Positions 6,637 through 7,934 of a DNA stretch of 7,934 nt are shown here, one piece after another. The first letter of the stretch is position 1; each line of letters starts with the position of its first letter. The translations under genes and the position numbers were made by a program. The notes below the pieces were generated by a model. The model made no database searches. It saw only the letters and a program-made list of their open reading frames with translations, and was not told the DNA's origin. Source of the stretch: Ruminococcus sp. (GTDB lineage: Bacteria; Bacillota; Clostridia; Oscillospirales; Ruminococcaceae); contig JAIDNR010000109.1 of assembly GCA_029063695.1 (NCBI GenBank), positions 1 through 7,934 of the forward strand, read 5' to 3'.

Positions 6637-7817
6637 AAATCCTTCAGCTTACTTAAAATAATATTTGCGGCATCGAATTTTGACATCAGTTCAATTTCCT
6701 CGGTGCCGTTTCTTGTTATCATTGTGATGATATTTGTATCAGTGCCGAAACCTGCTCCGTCTTTTTTCAGTGAGTTAGCACATATCATGTCACAATTCTT
6801 GGATTCAAGCTTTCTGCGTGAATTTTCAATGACATTATCAGTCTCCATTGAAAATCCGCATACAATCTGATTCTTCTTATTTTCGCCGATATATTTCAGA
6901 ATATCCGTTGTGCGTTTCAATGCAATACTCATATCACCGTCGCACTTCTTTATCTTGCTGTCTGATACAGTCATTGGTGTATAATCCGCAACTGCCGCCG
7001 CCTTGATTATAATATCAGCGGAATCCATATTCGCTTTCACCGCATTGAACATATCTTCAGCCGATTCAACGTCAATAACATTGACAAACATAGGCGGATT
7101 AACGTCCGTATGAGCTGATATAACAGTAACATCCGCACCTCTCAGCATTGCCGCACGTGCTATAGCAAATCCCATTTTTCCTGTCGAACGATTTGATATA
7201 AAACGTACAGGGTCGATTTTTTCACGTGTTGCACCTGCTGTTACAAGTATCTTTTTACCCTGCAAATCCTTTTCCAATGCAATTTCATGGACGATATATT
7301 CAACTAAAGTCTCCTCGTCGGGAAGTTTGCCGTCTCCTGTATCACGGTTCGCAAGCATTCCACGCACAGGCTCTATTATTTCATATCCGAAACGACGGAG
7401 CTTCTCAATATTCTCCTGTACTATCGGATTGTGGTACATATTGTGATTCATTGCAGGCGATATAATTTTTTTACAGGTACAAGCCATGACTGTCGTTGTA
7501 AGCATATCGTCCGCAATACCGTTCGCAATTTTGCCTATGACATTTGCAGTTGCAGGTGCAATAAGTACAACGTCTGCCTTTTTTGCGATTGCGACGTGTT
7601 CAACGCTGTACTGAAAATTTCTGTCGAATGTATCAATAAGGCACTTGTTCTGTGTAAGCGTTTCAAAAGTAAGCGGGTGGACGAAGTTTGTCGCATTTGA
7701 AGTCATTGAAACATGGACTTCCGCACCCAGTTTCGTAAGCATTCTTGCGACATTGCACATCTTGTATGCCGCTATGGAACTTGATACTCCCAATAATACT
7801 GTTTTTCCTTTAAGCAT
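6633..7817 (-). CDS. coaBC: Bifunctional phosphopantothenoylcysteine decarboxylase / phosphopantothenate--cysteine ligase
   Basis: This enzyme performs two consecutive steps of coenzyme A synthesis in the cytoplasm: it joins 4'-phosphopantothenate to cysteine with CTP (CoaB), then decarboxylates the product with FMN to 4'-phosphopantetheine (CoaC). The 394-residue length fits the fused form. CoaC half (1-185): FMN loop GVSSSIAAYK (10-19), catalytic His74, APATANVIGKIANG (87-100) and PAMNHNMY (121-128). CoaB half (186-394): TAGATREKIDPVRFISN (193-209), STGKMGFAIA (211-220), AAAVADY (273-279), SKIKK (287-291) and GFSMETDN (321-328). Aligned to E. coli Dfp with an offset of one residue, the clamp cysteine (Cys158) corresponds to Asn157 in GMLANRDTGDGK, which is unexpected. 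AAGGAGG (7826-7832, complement strand) lies eight bases ahead of the ATG. The gene is monocistronic within the window and converges on the Imm1-like gene. Confidence 0.95.
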   Translation of the reverse strand: MLKGKTVLLGVSSSIAAYKMCNVARMLTKLGAEVHVSMTSNATNFVHPLTFETLTQNKCLIDTFDRNFQYSVEHVAIAKKADVVLIAPATANVIGKIANGIADDMLTTTVMACTCKKIISPAMNHNMYHNPIVQENIEKLRRFGYEIIEPVRGMLANRDTGDGKLPDEETLVEYIVHEIALEKDLQGKKILVTAGATREKIDPVRFISNRSTGKMGFAIARAAMLRGADVTVISAHTDVNPPMFVNVIDVESAEDMFNAVKANMDSADIIIKAAAVADYTPMTVSDSKIKKCDGDMSIALKRTTDILKYIGENKKNQIVCGFSMETDNVIENSRRKLESKNCDMICANSLKKDGAGFGTDTNIITMITRNGTEEIELMSKFDAANIILSKLKDF

Positions 7818-7825
7818 AATAAAAA

Positions 7826-7832
7826 CCTCCTT
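7826..7832 (-). promoter_or_regulatory. Ribosome binding site of coaBC
   Basis: On the - strand AAGGAGG, a full-length match to the anti-Shine-Dalgarno sequence, lies eight bases before the ATG and fixes the coaBC start. Confidence 0.85.
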
Positions 7833-7843
7833 GATTTATTTTC

Positions 7844-7872
7844 ATTATACCACAAAAATTTCCGAAAATCTA
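7844..7872 (-). promoter_or_regulatory. Promoter of coaBC
   Basis: On the - strand a perfect TATAAT (7844-7849) lies 27 bases upstream of the start codon. At 17 bp spacing the -35 position reads TAGATT (7867-7872), a weak three-of-six match to TTGACA that falls inside the 16-bp palindrome. A weak -35 overlapping a symmetric site fits a promoter controlled by a DNA-binding protein. Confidence 0.6.
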
Positions 7873-7880
7873 TAGATTTT
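7865..7880. promoter_or_regulatory. 16-bp perfect palindrome, candidate operator
   Basis: AAAATCTATAGATTTT is a perfect palindrome in the coaBC upstream region. It covers the -35 position of coaBC and that of a possible divergent promoter, and its centre is equidistant from both TATAAT boxes. It is AT-rich, so chance cannot be excluded, but the exact symmetry favours a dimeric regulator site. I do not recognise it as the site of a named regulator. Confidence 0.45.
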
Positions 7881-7901
7881 TCCTAAAATTTATGATATAA
7901 T
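7873..7901 (+). promoter_or_regulatory. Possible divergent promoter pointing out of the window
   Basis: On the + strand TAGATT (7873-7878) and TATAAT (7896-7901) are 17 bp apart, the mirror image of the coaBC promoter about the palindrome centre. Transcription would start near 7908. The purine run GGAGAG from 7921 could be the ribosome binding site of a gene just beyond the window, but no coding sequence is present to confirm this. Confidence 0.4.
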
Positions 7902-7934
7902 TATATATATATATATATATGGAGAGAGAGAGAG
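7902..7934. repeat. TA and GA dinucleotide repeats at the window edge
   Basis: A TA run of 19 bases (7902-7920) is followed at once by a G and then a GA run of 13 bases (7922-7934) that continues to the last base of the window. Adjacent simple repeats like this are uncommon in a bacterial chromosome. They may be a slippage-prone leader of a divergent gene or a low-quality sequence end. Confidence 0.85.

Noticed and set aside
7226..7700. Overlapping open frames of 79 and 89 codons on the + strand across coaBC
   Set aside because: They are antisense to coaBC, Cys/His/Arg-rich in a way typical of shadow frames, and show no family features.

Overview
The window looks like chromosomal DNA from a low-GC Gram-positive anaerobe of the Clostridia, plausibly Ruminococcus or a related Oscillospiraceae/Ruminococcaceae genus. 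The reasons are AT-rich coding DNA with many Lys/Ile/Asn/Asp/Glu codons, strong AAGGAGG-type ribosome binding sites, tightly packed operons, a UPF0371 (DUF1846) protein and a fused CoaBC. The genus is inferred from overall character, not from a marker gene. There are seven genes, no RNA genes, no CRISPR array and no recognisable mobile element.

Left part (1-4763): a compact four-gene operon on the + strand. It encodes a GldA-like ABC ATPase, a GldF-like six-helix ABC-2 permease, a GldG-like membrane-anchored auxiliary protein and a DUF4340 protein built from repeated units. Genes 1/2 and 3/4 overlap by one base (TAATG and TGATG), genes 2/3 are 6 bases apart, and each gene has its own Shine-Dalgarno sequence. 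The operon closes with a perfect 12-bp-stem intrinsic terminator. Together they should form one membrane complex: ATPase and permease as the motor, with the GldG-like and DUF4340 proteins as its extracytoplasmic parts. Its substrate is unknown. In Bacteroidetes GldA/F/G are linked to gliding, but nothing here indicates gliding.

Middle part (4785-6636): a near-consensus promoter drives a UPF0371/DUF1846 protein of unknown function. Two bases after its stop begins a small, very acidic protein that resembles the Imm1 family of polymorphic-toxin immunity proteins. It has no Shine-Dalgarno of its own and is probably translated by coupling. No toxin gene is visible.

Right part (6633-7934): coaBC on the - strand, the bifunctional enzyme making 4'-phosphopantetheine for coenzyme A. 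It converges on the Imm1-like gene, and the two stop codons share a TTAA. Two details stand out. The decarboxylase half appears to have Asn where the catalytic clamp cysteine (Cys158 of E. coli Dfp) is expected. Its promoter region contains a perfect 16-bp palindrome exactly midway between two outward-facing TATAAT boxes, suggesting a shared operator for coaBC and a divergent gene just outside the window. The window ends in TA and GA dinucleotide repeats.
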